A DNA stretch of 5,893 bases from Nitrosarchaeum sp. GTDB lineage: Archaea; Thermoproteota; Nitrososphaeria; Nitrososphaerales; Nitrosopumilaceae. The stretch lies in contig JACRND010000152.1 of the NCBI GenBank assembly GCA_016234975.1, forward strand, positions 1 to 5,893, given 5' to 3'. The position numbers and the translations under genes are program-made. Within the stretch, counting starts at the first letter, position 1. Each line of letters opens with the position of its first letter. Below are positions 1-5,113 of this stretch, piece by piece. A model generated the notes under the pieces. That model saw nothing but the letters and a program-made list of their open reading frames with translations, searched no databases and was not told the DNA's origin.

Positions 1-102
1 TATGATTTAATTATAATTGGCGCTGGTCCTGCAGGTTTGAGTGCGGGGATCTATGCCGGAAGATACAGGCTTAATACCTTGATTTTGGAAAAAACGATTT
101 GA
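1..102 (+). pseudogene. trxB: Thioredoxin reductase N-terminal remnant, truncated by an early stop (5' end outside window)
   Basis: Frame 1 reads without a stop from the window edge to TGA at 100-102, giving 33 residues. They start [16 protein letters not shown] and continue with [15 protein letters not shown], the FAD-binding Rossmann beta-alpha-beta unit (GxGPAG) found at the extreme N-terminus of TrxB-family flavoprotein reductases. In intact family members (about 300-330 aa) this segment is followed by a PGGQ-type motif, the CxxC redox site and an NADPH domain. Here the reading frame ends right after EKTI and none of those parts follow. The fragment therefore cannot make a working reductase. 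The homologous sequence ends at about base 99, where sequence belonging to the convergent membrane-protein gene begins, so this looks like a deletion or recombination junction rather than a point mutation. A different Rossmann flavoprotein is possible, but IYAGR...TLILE is most like TrxB. Confidence 0.75.
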
Positions 103-382
103 TGCTATGTGAAAATGCTATGAAGAAATATCCTACTGTTTGAATGACAATTCCTAAAGTCTGAATCCATCTTTCTATGTTGCCTGATTTTATTACAAAA
201 TCTTCTATCATGTATCCTGCCCATATTACAAAAAATCCTATACTGATTGAAAAGAATGCAATTGTTAATCTAAATAATGTGGGGCTGCCTGTATTTCTAA
301 ATCCGATTATTGACATTATTCCTATTGCAAGCCCCACCAAAAATCCAACCAAATTTAGTATATTTTCTAATAGAAATTCCAA
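71..382 (-). CDS. Small membrane protein with three predicted transmembrane segments, function unknown
   Basis: This 103-aa protein has three hydrophobic stretches, at about residues 8-28, 38-60 and 74-91. A polar loop containing GFRNTGSP separates the first two, and a charged loop ([13 protein letters not shown]) separates the last two. No enzyme motif is visible. The arrangement, with an RxTGSP-like loop, resembles small archaeal membrane proteins of unknown role, but I cannot assign a family. The start is TTG at 382; TAA lies three codons upstream and no ATG or GTG is in frame, so TTG is the only ordinary start that keeps the first membrane segment. A TATA-like box lies about 30 bases upstream. 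The last ten or so residues (KSFFPKSRY) are the antisense of the trxB remnant, so the C-terminus is probably a replacement for a lost original end. Confidence 0.6.
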   Translation of the reverse strand: MEFLLENILNLVGFLVGLAIGIMSIIGFRNTGSPTLFRLTIAFFSISIGFFVIWAGYMIEDFVIKSGNIERWIQTLGIVIQTVGYFFIAFSHSIKSFFPKSRY

Positions 383-406
383 TGATGTTTAACAATTGAC
401 TAATCT

Positions 407-417
407 AATTATTTTAA
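407..417 (-). promoter_or_regulatory. TATA-like box for the small membrane-protein gene
   Basis: On the minus strand the sequence reads TTAAAATAATT, centred about 30 bases upstream of the TTG start at 382. This is the position expected of an archaeal TATA box for a leaderless or nearly leaderless mRNA. No Shine-Dalgarno sequence is visible between the box and the start. Assigned by position and AT-rich character only. Confidence 0.4.
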
Positions 418-442
418 TCTGCTGAATGATTCTACTATGATG

Positions 443-652
443 TTAATCCCATTCATCTAATGACCCTGCAGATTGACCTTCAGTACTACCGGCATAATCC
501 CCAAGAATGTCCGAATATGTTGATTCATTATGTGCAACAAATTTAACATATTCACCATAACTCATATCTAAATCACAGTTTTTACATTTTACAAAAGAAA
601 AATCCATTGATAATTCTGCAGTTTTCTTACATTTCGGACATTTTATCTTCAC
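443..652 (-). CDS. Small zinc-ribbon protein, 69 aa
   Basis: The N-terminus carries two CxxC knuckles, CPKC at residues 5-8 and CKNC at 23-26. This C-x2-C-x14-C-x2-C pattern is a classic one-zinc ribbon of about 30 residues. The remainder (residues 30-69) is acidic and rich in Ser, Gly and Asp, ending SLDEWD, and is probably flexible. There is no membrane segment. Short zinc ribbons like this are common in archaea as nucleic-acid or protein adaptors; nothing here narrows the role. The start is GTG at 652, directly ahead of the first knuckle, and a TATA-like box sits about 24 bases further upstream. The gene is divergent from the YggX-like gene at 730, with 77 bases between their starts. It ends 60 bases before the start of the membrane-protein gene on the same strand, which has its own TATA-like box. 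Confidence 0.75.
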   Translation of the reverse strand: MKIKCPKCKKTAELSMDFSFVKCKNCDLDMSYGEYVKFVAHNESTYSDILGDYAGSTEGQSAGSLDEWD

Positions 653-670
653 ACTTGATTTTGCATTTGT

Positions 671-681
671 TATCTATTATT
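671..681 (-). promoter_or_regulatory. TATA-like box for the 69-aa zinc-ribbon gene
   Basis: The minus strand reads AATAATAGATA here, centred about 24 bases upstream of the GTG at 652. The spacing fits a leaderless archaeal transcript, and no Shine-Dalgarno sequence is seen. The short divergent region also holds the opposing promoter for the gene at 730. Confidence 0.4.
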
Positions 682-693
682 GCTTTACATTCA

Positions 694-708
694 ATAAAAG
701 ATAAAAGG
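694..708 (+). promoter_or_regulatory. TATA-like box for the YggX-like gene
   Basis: ATAAAAGATAAAAGG lies about 25-30 bases upstream of the ATG at 730, as expected for an archaeal TATA box and leaderless start. The GGAG at 707-710 is 19 bases from that ATG, too far to be its ribosome binding site. It is 7 bases from an in-frame TTG at 718, which would add only four residues. Confidence 0.45.
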
Positions 709-729
709 AGTTCTTTTTTGTTACACGCT

Positions 730-1011
730 ATGAGTCGAACTTGTACAAAATGTAAAAGCTCCATACTTGATAACGAGGAACTTGATGTGATTGCTGAGAA
801 ATATCCTGTTTGTAACAAATGTTGGGCTGAATGGAAAGAATACCGAGTAATGGTAATGAATGAAATGAGACTTGATATGTCTATGCTAGATCATAGAAAA
901 CTATTAAAAAAACATGAAAAAATCTTTGCAGGTGTACTTTCTCCTGAAGGAGAAATAGTAGACTATACTAATGAAGACAATAGAAAACCAGATAAACTTC
1001 CAGACGCCTAA
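730..1011 (+). CDS. YggX-like Fe(II)-trafficking family protein with an N-terminal four-cysteine metal ribbon
   Basis: This 93-aa protein has two parts. Residues 5-31 hold CTKC and CNKC, a C-x2-C-x19-C-x2-C zinc- or iron-ribbon. Residues 32-85 follow the pattern of bacterial YggX/Fe(II)-trafficking proteins: W-x2-W, then MNEMRLDM, DHRKLL, an aromatic after the next helix, and a tail DYTNEDNRK matching the YTPEDKK end of E. coli YggX. YggX is a small cytosolic protein tied to iron handling and protection of Fe-S enzymes from oxidative damage, and bacterial members normally have a single N-terminal Cys. A similar role here is inference. ATG 730 is chosen because MSRT matches the family start and a TATA-like box lies 25-30 bases upstream; an upstream in-frame start at 607 would add 41 unrelated residues. 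The stop overlaps the stop of the convergent gene. Confidence 0.75.
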   Translation: MSRTCTKCKSSILDNEELDVIAEKYPVCNKCWAEWKEYRVMVMNEMRLDMSMLDHRKLLKKHEKIFAGVLSPEGEIVDYTNEDNRKPDKLPDA

Positions 1012-1310
1012 ATCTTCAAGTATTTTTTTGCATTGTCTGGTATTATTATCATTAATTTTCTTTTTCTCTCTGTATCAAATTCATTAATTATTTTCTTGAT
1101 TGTTTGTGAAAGAATCTCTTTTTTTCCTTCATCTAATGTTAAGAAAATTTCTAATATTCCATCTAAATTAAATACAATTAATTTTTGTGGTGATTCAGAA
1201 ATCTCATTGATATAGCCAGCAAATAACTCATTTCGTTGTTCTTCTGATAGCGTAGTTAAGATTTCTAACCATGTCTTGAAAAAAAAAAAAAAAAAAAGAA
1301 TATAGATCAA
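1008..1310 (-). CDS. Unknown helical protein, about 100 aa, start beyond a T19 tract
   Basis: The product after the tract is a soluble, mostly helical protein: a segment with LSEEQRNELFAGYI, a second with LDGILEIFLTLDEGKKEIL, and a C-terminus LMIIIPDNAKKYLKI. No cysteine pair, membrane segment or catalytic motif stands out, and I cannot assign a family. The first in-frame ordinary start is TTG at 1310. From it the ribosome reads through 19 T residues (1297 down to 1279), giving a run of six Phe, before KTWLEIL. No ATG, GTG or TTG exists in frame between the tract and the middle of the gene, so expression depends on the tract having a length in the right register. The N-terminal dozen residues are therefore uncertain. 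The stop (TAG, 1008-1010) overlaps the TAA of the convergent YggX-like gene. Confidence 0.6.
   Translation of the reverse strand: MIYILFFFFFFKTWLEILTTLSEEQRNELFAGYINEISESPQKLIVFNLDGILEIFLTLDEGKKEILSQTIKKIINEFDTERKRKLMIIIPDNAKKYLKI
1023..1029 (+). terminator. Oligo-T terminator after the YggX-like gene
   Basis: Seven T residues begin 12 bases after the stop codon of the plus-strand gene. Archaeal RNA polymerase commonly terminates at such U-runs without a hairpin. The run lies within the convergent gene on the other strand. Assigned by position only. Confidence 0.35.
1279..1297. repeat. A19 homopolymer tract
   Basis: Nineteen consecutive A on the plus strand (T on the minus strand) lie near the 5' end of the minus-strand 100-aa gene. 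It is by far the longest homopolymer in the window. Its length decides whether the TTG at 1310 is in frame with the rest of that gene: 16, 19 or 22 would be in frame. It may be a slippage-prone site or a sequencing/assembly inaccuracy. Confidence 0.95.
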
Positions 1311-1354
1311 TTCTATTTCTAATTGAATATTAAATCATCTGACAACACTTCAGC

Positions 1355-1363
1355 TTAAATAAA
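1355..1363 (+). promoter_or_regulatory. TATA box for purA
   Basis: TTAAATAAA is centred 25 bases upstream of the purA ATG at 1384. There is no Shine-Dalgarno sequence between them, so the mRNA is probably leaderless. It is one of the best TATA matches in the window. Confidence 0.6.
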
Positions 1364-1383
1364 CGGAATCCAAATTCGAGAAT

Positions 1384-2385
1384 ATGACTTCAACTGTTGT
1401 TGTTGGTGGGTTTTTTGGAGATGAAGGTAAAGGAAAGATCATCTCATATTTGGCAATGAAAGATAATCCAAAAATTATTGTTCGTGGCGGTGCTGGTCCA
1501 AATGCTGGTCATACAATTAGAGACGGTGATAAAATATACAAAGTTAGGATGCTGCCAAGCGGATTTTTGAATAAAAACGCAAAAGTAATGATCGGTCCTG
1601 GAGTTGTCATTAATCCAACTGTTTTATTAAAAGAAATACATGATTTTGATGCGTCTGGACGTTCATTTATTGACAAACATTGTGGAATTATTGAAGAAAG
1701 TCATCTCACCCGTGATTCCAAGGGTGAATTGAAAGAAAAGATTGGTAGTACTGGTTCTGGTACTGGTCCTGCAAATGCAGATAGGGCTATGAGAGTTTTA
1801 AAATTGGCAAAAGACATTGATTCTTTATCTTCTTTGATTGTAGATGTCCCTGCTGAAATAAACTCCGCACTTTCTTTAAATCAAAATGTATTGGTTGAGG
1901 GAACTCAGGGCACATTTTTATCTTTATGGCACGGGACATATCCTTTTGTAACTTCAAAAGATGTCACTGCTTCTGGAATTTGTGCTGACGTTGGACTTGG
2001 ACCCAAAAAAGTCGATGAAGTAATTGTTGTCTTCAAATCATACATTACACGCGTTGGCACAGGGCCATTAGCAAAAGAACTTACGCTTGCAGAAGCTGAA
2101 AGCAAAGGTTGGTCTGAATTTGGAACTGTAACTGGTAGACAGAGGCGTGCAGCTGATTTTGATTTTGATTTAGCTAGGCGTGCAATCATGCTCAACAGTG
2201 CAACTCAAATTTCTATAACAAAATTAGATGTGATATTTCCAGACTGCGCAGGCAAAACATCTTTTGAAGAACTTTCCAAAGATGCACAATCATTCATAAA
2301 TAATATTGAAGATAAATTAAACACGCCTGTAACAATAATTGGAACAGGACCTGCTATCAATGAAATCATTGATAGAAGAAAATAG
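1384..2385 (+). CDS. purA: Adenylosuccinate synthetase (IMP-aspartate ligase)
   Basis: Catalyses IMP + aspartate + GTP to adenylosuccinate + GDP + phosphate, the committed step from IMP to AMP, in the cytosol. At 333 aa it has the short archaeal length (about 335-345) rather than the bacterial 430. Visible motifs in order: the P-loop-like GFFGDEGKGK (9-18) with catalytic Asp13; GPNAGHT (38-44) with catalytic His43; GSTGSGTGPA (121-130), the IMP-binding loop; VEGTQG (171-176); YPFVTS (186-191); TRVGTGP (222-228); GRQRRAADFD (251-260); and the guanine-specifying TKLD (279-282). All expected active-site residues are present, so it should be functional. ATG 1384 gives the family N-terminus and lies 25 bases after a TATA box. 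The next plus-strand gene begins 50 bases after the stop with its own TATA-like box. Confidence 0.96.
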   Translation: MTSTVVVGGFFGDEGKGKIISYLAMKDNPKIIVRGGAGPNAGHTIRDGDKIYKVRMLPSGFLNKNAKVMIGPGVVINPTVLLKEIHDFDASGRSFIDKHCGIIEESHLTRDSKGELKEKIGSTGSGTGPANADRAMRVLKLAKDIDSLSSLIVDVPAEINSALSLNQNVLVEGTQGTFLSLWHGTYPFVTSKDVTASGICADVGLGPKKVDEVIVVFKSYITRVGTGPLAKELTLAEAESKGWSEFGTVTGRQRRAADFDFDLARRAIMLNSATQISITKLDVIFPDCAGKTSFEELSKDAQSFINNIEDKLNTPVTIIGTGPAINEIIDRRK

Positions 2386-2405
2386 GCTGAAGAATTTTGG
2401 GGTAA

Positions 2406-2416
2406 GTTTAATTTAG
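2406..2416 (+). promoter_or_regulatory. TATA-like box for the 220-aa gene
   Basis: GTTTAATTTAG is centred about 25 bases upstream of the GTG at 2436, the same spacing as at purA. This suggests the unknown gene, and probably pyrF with it, has a promoter separate from purA. Confidence 0.45.
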
Positions 2417-2435
2417 TATTATACAAAAAATAAGT

Positions 2436-3098
2436 GTGGATAAATTACCTCGTTACATTCAAGTCTCTTCCACACTGGAATTTTCTAGATTAGTTTGCGC
2501 TCTTGAACGTGCACCACGCGTGTCATTTCTTCATGAACATAATGGTCAGAAAGTTTTATCAGTTCAAATGGACATATTGAAAGAAAAACCAATCGTGTAT
2601 TACACACCATTTGAACACAATGGCCATTACATTTGTTATGGATTAAAAGGTGGTAAAGAAGAATCTGATATAGTAAATTCTACATCCGATGCAAGTAAAC
2701 TATACTCTCCTATTGTAAGAATAAAATCTCTTCCAGATGCATTGAAACCTGGAAATGGAACTGCTGATAGATATCTGCCTATTGAACTTGAAGATCTATC
2801 TAGTCTTGCAAAACTTACTTGGGGTTTTGAGGAAGTACCATTTCCACTGTTTTTATTCCCACGTGCTGATAAATGGCTAGTTGGAGTTTTTATGAATTTT
2901 AATGAAGAAGGAACCTCTTATTTCTGTCATGTAGTTCTTGATTATGATCCTGAGAAACCATTCTTAAAATTCACAACTAATAATGATGCTGAACCCTCAT
3001 TTGTAGAAAATCCATCAGAACATGGTTATTCCTACATCAAAATTATAAAACTAAAAGAAACACATCCCTTAGTTGATTATGGACACCTTCAAAACTAG
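2436..3098 (+). CDS. Unknown soluble protein between purA and pyrF, 220 aa
   Basis: I do not recognise this family. The 220-aa product has no signal peptide, membrane segment, CxxC pair or nucleotide-binding loop. It starts KLPRYIQVSSTLEFSRLV, has a central region with WGFEEVPFPLFLFPRADKW (about 128-146) rich in Phe and Pro, and a beta-looking C-terminal half including FCHVVLDYDPEKPFLKF and IKIIKLKETHPLV. Composition and codon use look like the neighbouring housekeeping genes, so it is probably a native lineage-specific protein. The start is GTG at 2436, about 25 bases after a TATA-like box; no closer in-frame start fits that spacing. Its last 20 bases overlap the start of pyrF in another frame, implying shared transcription and possibly coupled translation. 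Placement between purA and pyrF hints at a link to nucleotide metabolism, but that is inference only. Confidence 0.8.
   Translation: MDKLPRYIQVSSTLEFSRLVCALERAPRVSFLHEHNGQKVLSVQMDILKEKPIVYYTPFEHNGHYICYGLKGGKEESDIVNSTSDASKLYSPIVRIKSLPDALKPGNGTADRYLPIELEDLSSLAKLTWGFEEVPFPLFLFPRADKWLVGVFMNFNEEGTSYFCHVVLDYDPEKPFLKFTTNNDAEPSFVENPSEHGYSYIKIIKLKETHPLVDYGHLQN
3043..3050 (+). promoter_or_regulatory. Possible internal TATA box for pyrF
   Basis: TTATAAAA lies inside the 3' end of the preceding gene, centred 26 bases before TTG 3073 and 32 before ATG 3079. It could drive a separate pyrF transcript in addition to read-through. AT-rich coding sequence makes chance matches likely. Confidence 0.3.
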
Positions 3099-3819
3099 AC
3101 TTTCTCAGATCTCAAAAAAGAATGGCAAAATTATCCTTGCTAATGATTATGACTCATCTGTGAATAATTTAGAAACAAAAACCATACAGAACATCAAAAA
3201 ATTACATCCATATCTATGTGGAATCAAACTAAATTTTCATTTATTGTTGCCTCTGGGTTCAAAAGAAATTTCTAAAATCAATAAAACTGCACATAATTAT
3301 GGATTACAAACAATTGCTGACATTAAATTAAATGACATTGGGAATACAAATAAAGTCACTACGGAACATCTTTGGAATCTAGGGTTTGATGCAGTAATTG
3401 CTAATCCAATAATGGGATTAGATAGCCTAAAGCAATTAGTAAAATCTTCTCATAGTAAAAACAAAGGAGTTATCGCACTATGTCACATGAGTGCACCTGA
3501 AGCCAAATTATCATATGATCTGGAAATTAAGATGGGTAAAAAACGGCAACTCTATCAATTGTTCTTGGACTGGGCTATTTCCTCTAAAGTTGATGGAATT
3601 GTAGTTGGTGCAACATTTCCGGAAATTATTCGATATTGTAACAAAAAAGCAGGTACAAAATTAGATATATTTTCACCAGGTATTGGCACGCAAGGAGGAA
3701 GTGCTAAGGAAGTTATCTCTGCTGGCACTGACTATCTAATTGTAGGCAGAACGATCCTTAACGATAAAAATCCTGTAATTGTTTCAAAAGAACTACAATT
3801 GCAAAGTTTTGCTCAGTAA
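3079..3819 (+). CDS. pyrF: Orotidine 5'-phosphate decarboxylase
   Basis: Decarboxylates OMP to UMP, the last step of de novo pyrimidine synthesis. The 246-aa TIM-barrel protein shows the family's features: LANDYD at 20-25 with the substrate-contacting Asp23; Lys50 in GIKLNF; the catalytic block DIKLND at 81-86 (Asp81, Lys83, Asp86) followed by IGNT; the phosphate-binding SPGIGTQGG at 199-207; and VGRTI with Arg224. The catalytic Lys-Asp-Lys-Asp set is complete. ATG 3079 was chosen; an in-frame TTG at 3073 would add only two residues and cannot be excluded. The start overlaps the end of the 220-aa gene by 20 bases and no Shine-Dalgarno sequence is visible, so it may be translated by coupling. 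The 3' end overlaps the convergent Nudix gene by 27 bases. Confidence 0.95.
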   Translation: MDTFKTRLSQISKKNGKIILANDYDSSVNNLETKTIQNIKKLHPYLCGIKLNFHLLLPLGSKEISKINKTAHNYGLQTIADIKLNDIGNTNKVTTEHLWNLGFDAVIANPIMGLDSLKQLVKSSHSKNKGVIALCHMSAPEAKLSYDLEIKMGKKRQLYQLFLDWAISSKVDGIVVGATFPEIIRYCNKKAGTKLDIFSPGIGTQGGSAKEVISAGTDYLIVGRTILNDKNPVIVSKELQLQSFAQ

Positions 3820-4218
3820 TGATTTTGATTTAGTTAAAATTGATTTTGCATTATCAAATGTTGTTTTTTCCATAGCCGTTTGATAATCCATCCAGGTATA
3901 ATCAAGATGTTCGTGTGAAATTGAAACCTCTTTAATTTTTGTCTCTGCTAAGAAAAAAACGACTTTCTTATGAACTAATTCTCCCTGAAATTGAAAATTA
4001 TATTCTATCCATTCCTCAAAATCATCTACAAACACAATGTCTGTAATTCCTGTCTCTTCTCGTGCTTCTCTTACAGCTGTTTGATGAGTTGTTTCACCTT
4101 TTTCCATTTTACCTTTAACAAAATCCCAATGTCCTGATGGATAATGTAATAACAAAAATAAAATTTTGGAATTCTCTTTTCTAAACAACACTATGCCTGC
4201 CGATATCTCTTCTATCAT
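3793..4218 (-). CDS. Nudix hydrolase, Ap4A hydrolase (NUDT2) type
   Basis: The 141-aa protein contains a perfect Nudix box at residues 36-58: G-x5-E (GKMEKGE), seven residues, then REAREETGI. The REaREE glutamates bind the catalytic metal. Before the box, SAGIVLFR and LLLHYPSGHWDFVKG resemble asymmetric diadenosine tetraphosphate hydrolases, where the HW-x-F/P-x-KG segment precedes the box. The likely reaction is cleavage of Ap4A or related nucleoside polyphosphates; the exact substrate is inferred because Nudix specificity is hard to read from sequence. ATG 4218 is unambiguous and gives the normal family length. The gene follows uppS by 17 bases on the same strand and is probably cotranscribed with it; no strong Shine-Dalgarno sequence is seen. 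Its last 27 bases overlap pyrF on the opposite strand. Confidence 0.9.
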   Translation of the reverse strand: MIEEISAGIVLFRKENSKILFLLLHYPSGHWDFVKGKMEKGETTHQTAVREAREETGITDIVFVDDFEEWIEYNFQFQGELVHKKVVFFLAETKIKEVSISHEHLDYTWMDYQTAMEKTTFDNAKSILTKSKSLLSKTLQL

Positions 4219-4235
4219 CTCTATATCTGTCCTGA

Positions 4236-5027
4236 TTATTTACCTAGTCTTCTTTTTCTTTCTTGGAATGTTCTGATGGCTCTCATCAAATCAATCTTTC
4301 TGAATTCTGGCCAAAATATGTCCATAAAGATCAATTCGCTATAAGCACTTTGCCACATGAGAAAACCACTTAGTCTTTTTTCACCAGATGTTCTTAAAAT
4401 CATATCTGGTGATGATTGTGGTAAATGTGATGTGTACAAATTGGATTCAATTTCTTTTTTACTGATGTCGTTAACATTAAGAGATCCATCTTTGATCTTT
4501 TCGGCTATTTTTTTCACAGCGTCTACTAATTCGTTTTGTCCTCCATACGCTAATGCAATATTAAGAAAGTGACTATCATAATTCTTTGTTGCGTCATCTA
4601 ATCTTTTTAGTACTTCTTTAATTGAATCAGGTAATAGCTCTATTCTGCCAATCCCTTTAACTCTCATTTTATTTTTATGAATTCTGGGGTCATTGTACAG
4701 TTTTTCTAATCTAATGCGAATTAATTCATAAAGATGTTCTAATTCCTCATCGTCTCTGTCTAGATTTTCTGCTGAAAGTGCATACAATGTAATTATTTTA
4801 ATGTCAAATTCTTCGCACCAATCTAGAAGATTTTCTACTGCATCTGCACCCTTCCAGTGACCTGTTTTTGGAATTGTGAGGTGTCTTTTTGCCCATCTTC
4901 TGTTTCCGTCTAAAATCAAGGCAAGATGATTTGGAATATCCCCATCGCGTATTTCATTTTCAAGTTTTTTTGAATAAATTCGGTATAATCCAGATAATTG
5001 GAATACTGTGTCTTTTATCTTGTTAAT
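4236..5027 (-). CDS. uppS: cis-Prenyltransferase (undecaprenyl/polyprenyl diphosphate synthase) with a proposed ATT start
   Basis: Condenses isopentenyl diphosphate units in cis onto an allylic primer to make the long polyprenyl diphosphate that becomes the lipid carrier for S-layer and other glycans; it acts at the membrane surface. Numbered from ATT 5027 (263 aa): LYRIYSKKLENEIRDG (14-29), PNHLALILDGNRRWA (32-46) with catalytic Asp40, YALSAEN (82-88), and the C-terminal block RTSGEKRLSGF...WQSAYSEL...WPEF (212-242), ending with RRLG. All hallmark residues are present. The open frame runs back to TGA at 5034-5036 but contains no ATG or GTG, and the only TTG (4919) would cut off the first beta strand and the PNHLA segment. 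ATT 5027 lies 25 bases from a TATA box, so it is my preferred start. A sequencing error or indel upstream is the alternative. Confidence 0.85.
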   Translation of the reverse strand: MNKIKDTVFQLSGLYRIYSKKLENEIRDGDIPNHLALILDGNRRWAKRHLTIPKTGHWKGADAVENLLDWCEEFDIKIITLYALSAENLDRDDEELEHLYELIRIRLEKLYNDPRIHKNKMRVKGIGRIELLPDSIKEVLKRLDDATKNYDSHFLNIALAYGGQNELVDAVKKIAEKIKDGSLNVNDISKKEIESNLYTSHLPQSSPDMILRTSGEKRLSGFLMWQSAYSELIFMDIFWPEFRKIDLMRAIRTFQERKRRLGK

Positions 5028-5047
5028 GTCTGATCACCACTGATAAT

Positions 5048-5056
5048 TGATATACA
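5048..5056 (-). promoter_or_regulatory. TATA-like box for uppS
   Basis: On the minus strand the sequence reads TGTATATCA, centred near 5052. A start site 25 bases downstream falls at about 5027, on an in-frame ATT codon. This matches the TATA-to-start spacing of purA and supports a leaderless ATT-initiated uppS mRNA. Confidence 0.45.
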
Positions 5057-5113
5057 CTAGATGATATCAGTGTTTTTCAGGAATAAAGTTATTGTAAAGA
5101 AATTTTGCTTATT

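Noticed and set aside
177..392. Plus-strand 71-codon open frame opposite the small membrane protein
   Set aside because: The minus-strand frame gives a sensible three-helix membrane protein with a TATA-like box; this one is its shadow.
607..729. Upstream in-frame extension of the YggX-like gene
   Set aside because: The family N-terminus begins at MSRT (730), the TATA-like box at 694-708 would lie inside the extension, and the extension overlaps the divergent zinc-ribbon gene.
627..818. Minus-strand 63-codon open frame across the divergent region
   Set aside because: Overlaps the promoter region and the start of the YggX-like gene, and has no motif.
1905..2195. Minus-strand 96-codon open frame inside purA
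   Set aside because: Lies wholly within well-supported purA, and the product is a low-complexity Ser/Lys shadow with no motif.
2205..2426. Minus-strand 73-codon open frame over the purA 3' end
   Set aside because: Mostly antisense to the purA C-terminus, with no recognisable domain or promoter of its own.
3073..3078. TTG start for pyrF two codons before ATG 3079
   Set aside because: Adds only two residues and ATG is the more usual initiator. It is not fully excluded, since the possible internal TATA box is 26 bases from it.
4357..4572. Plus-strand 71-codon open frame inside uppS
   Set aside because: Antisense to the most conserved part of uppS; its openness follows from AT-rich codon use.
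4917..4919. TTG as the start of uppS
   Set aside because: It would drop conserved PNHLA and the preceding helix that are encoded in frame upstream, leaving the first beta strand incomplete.
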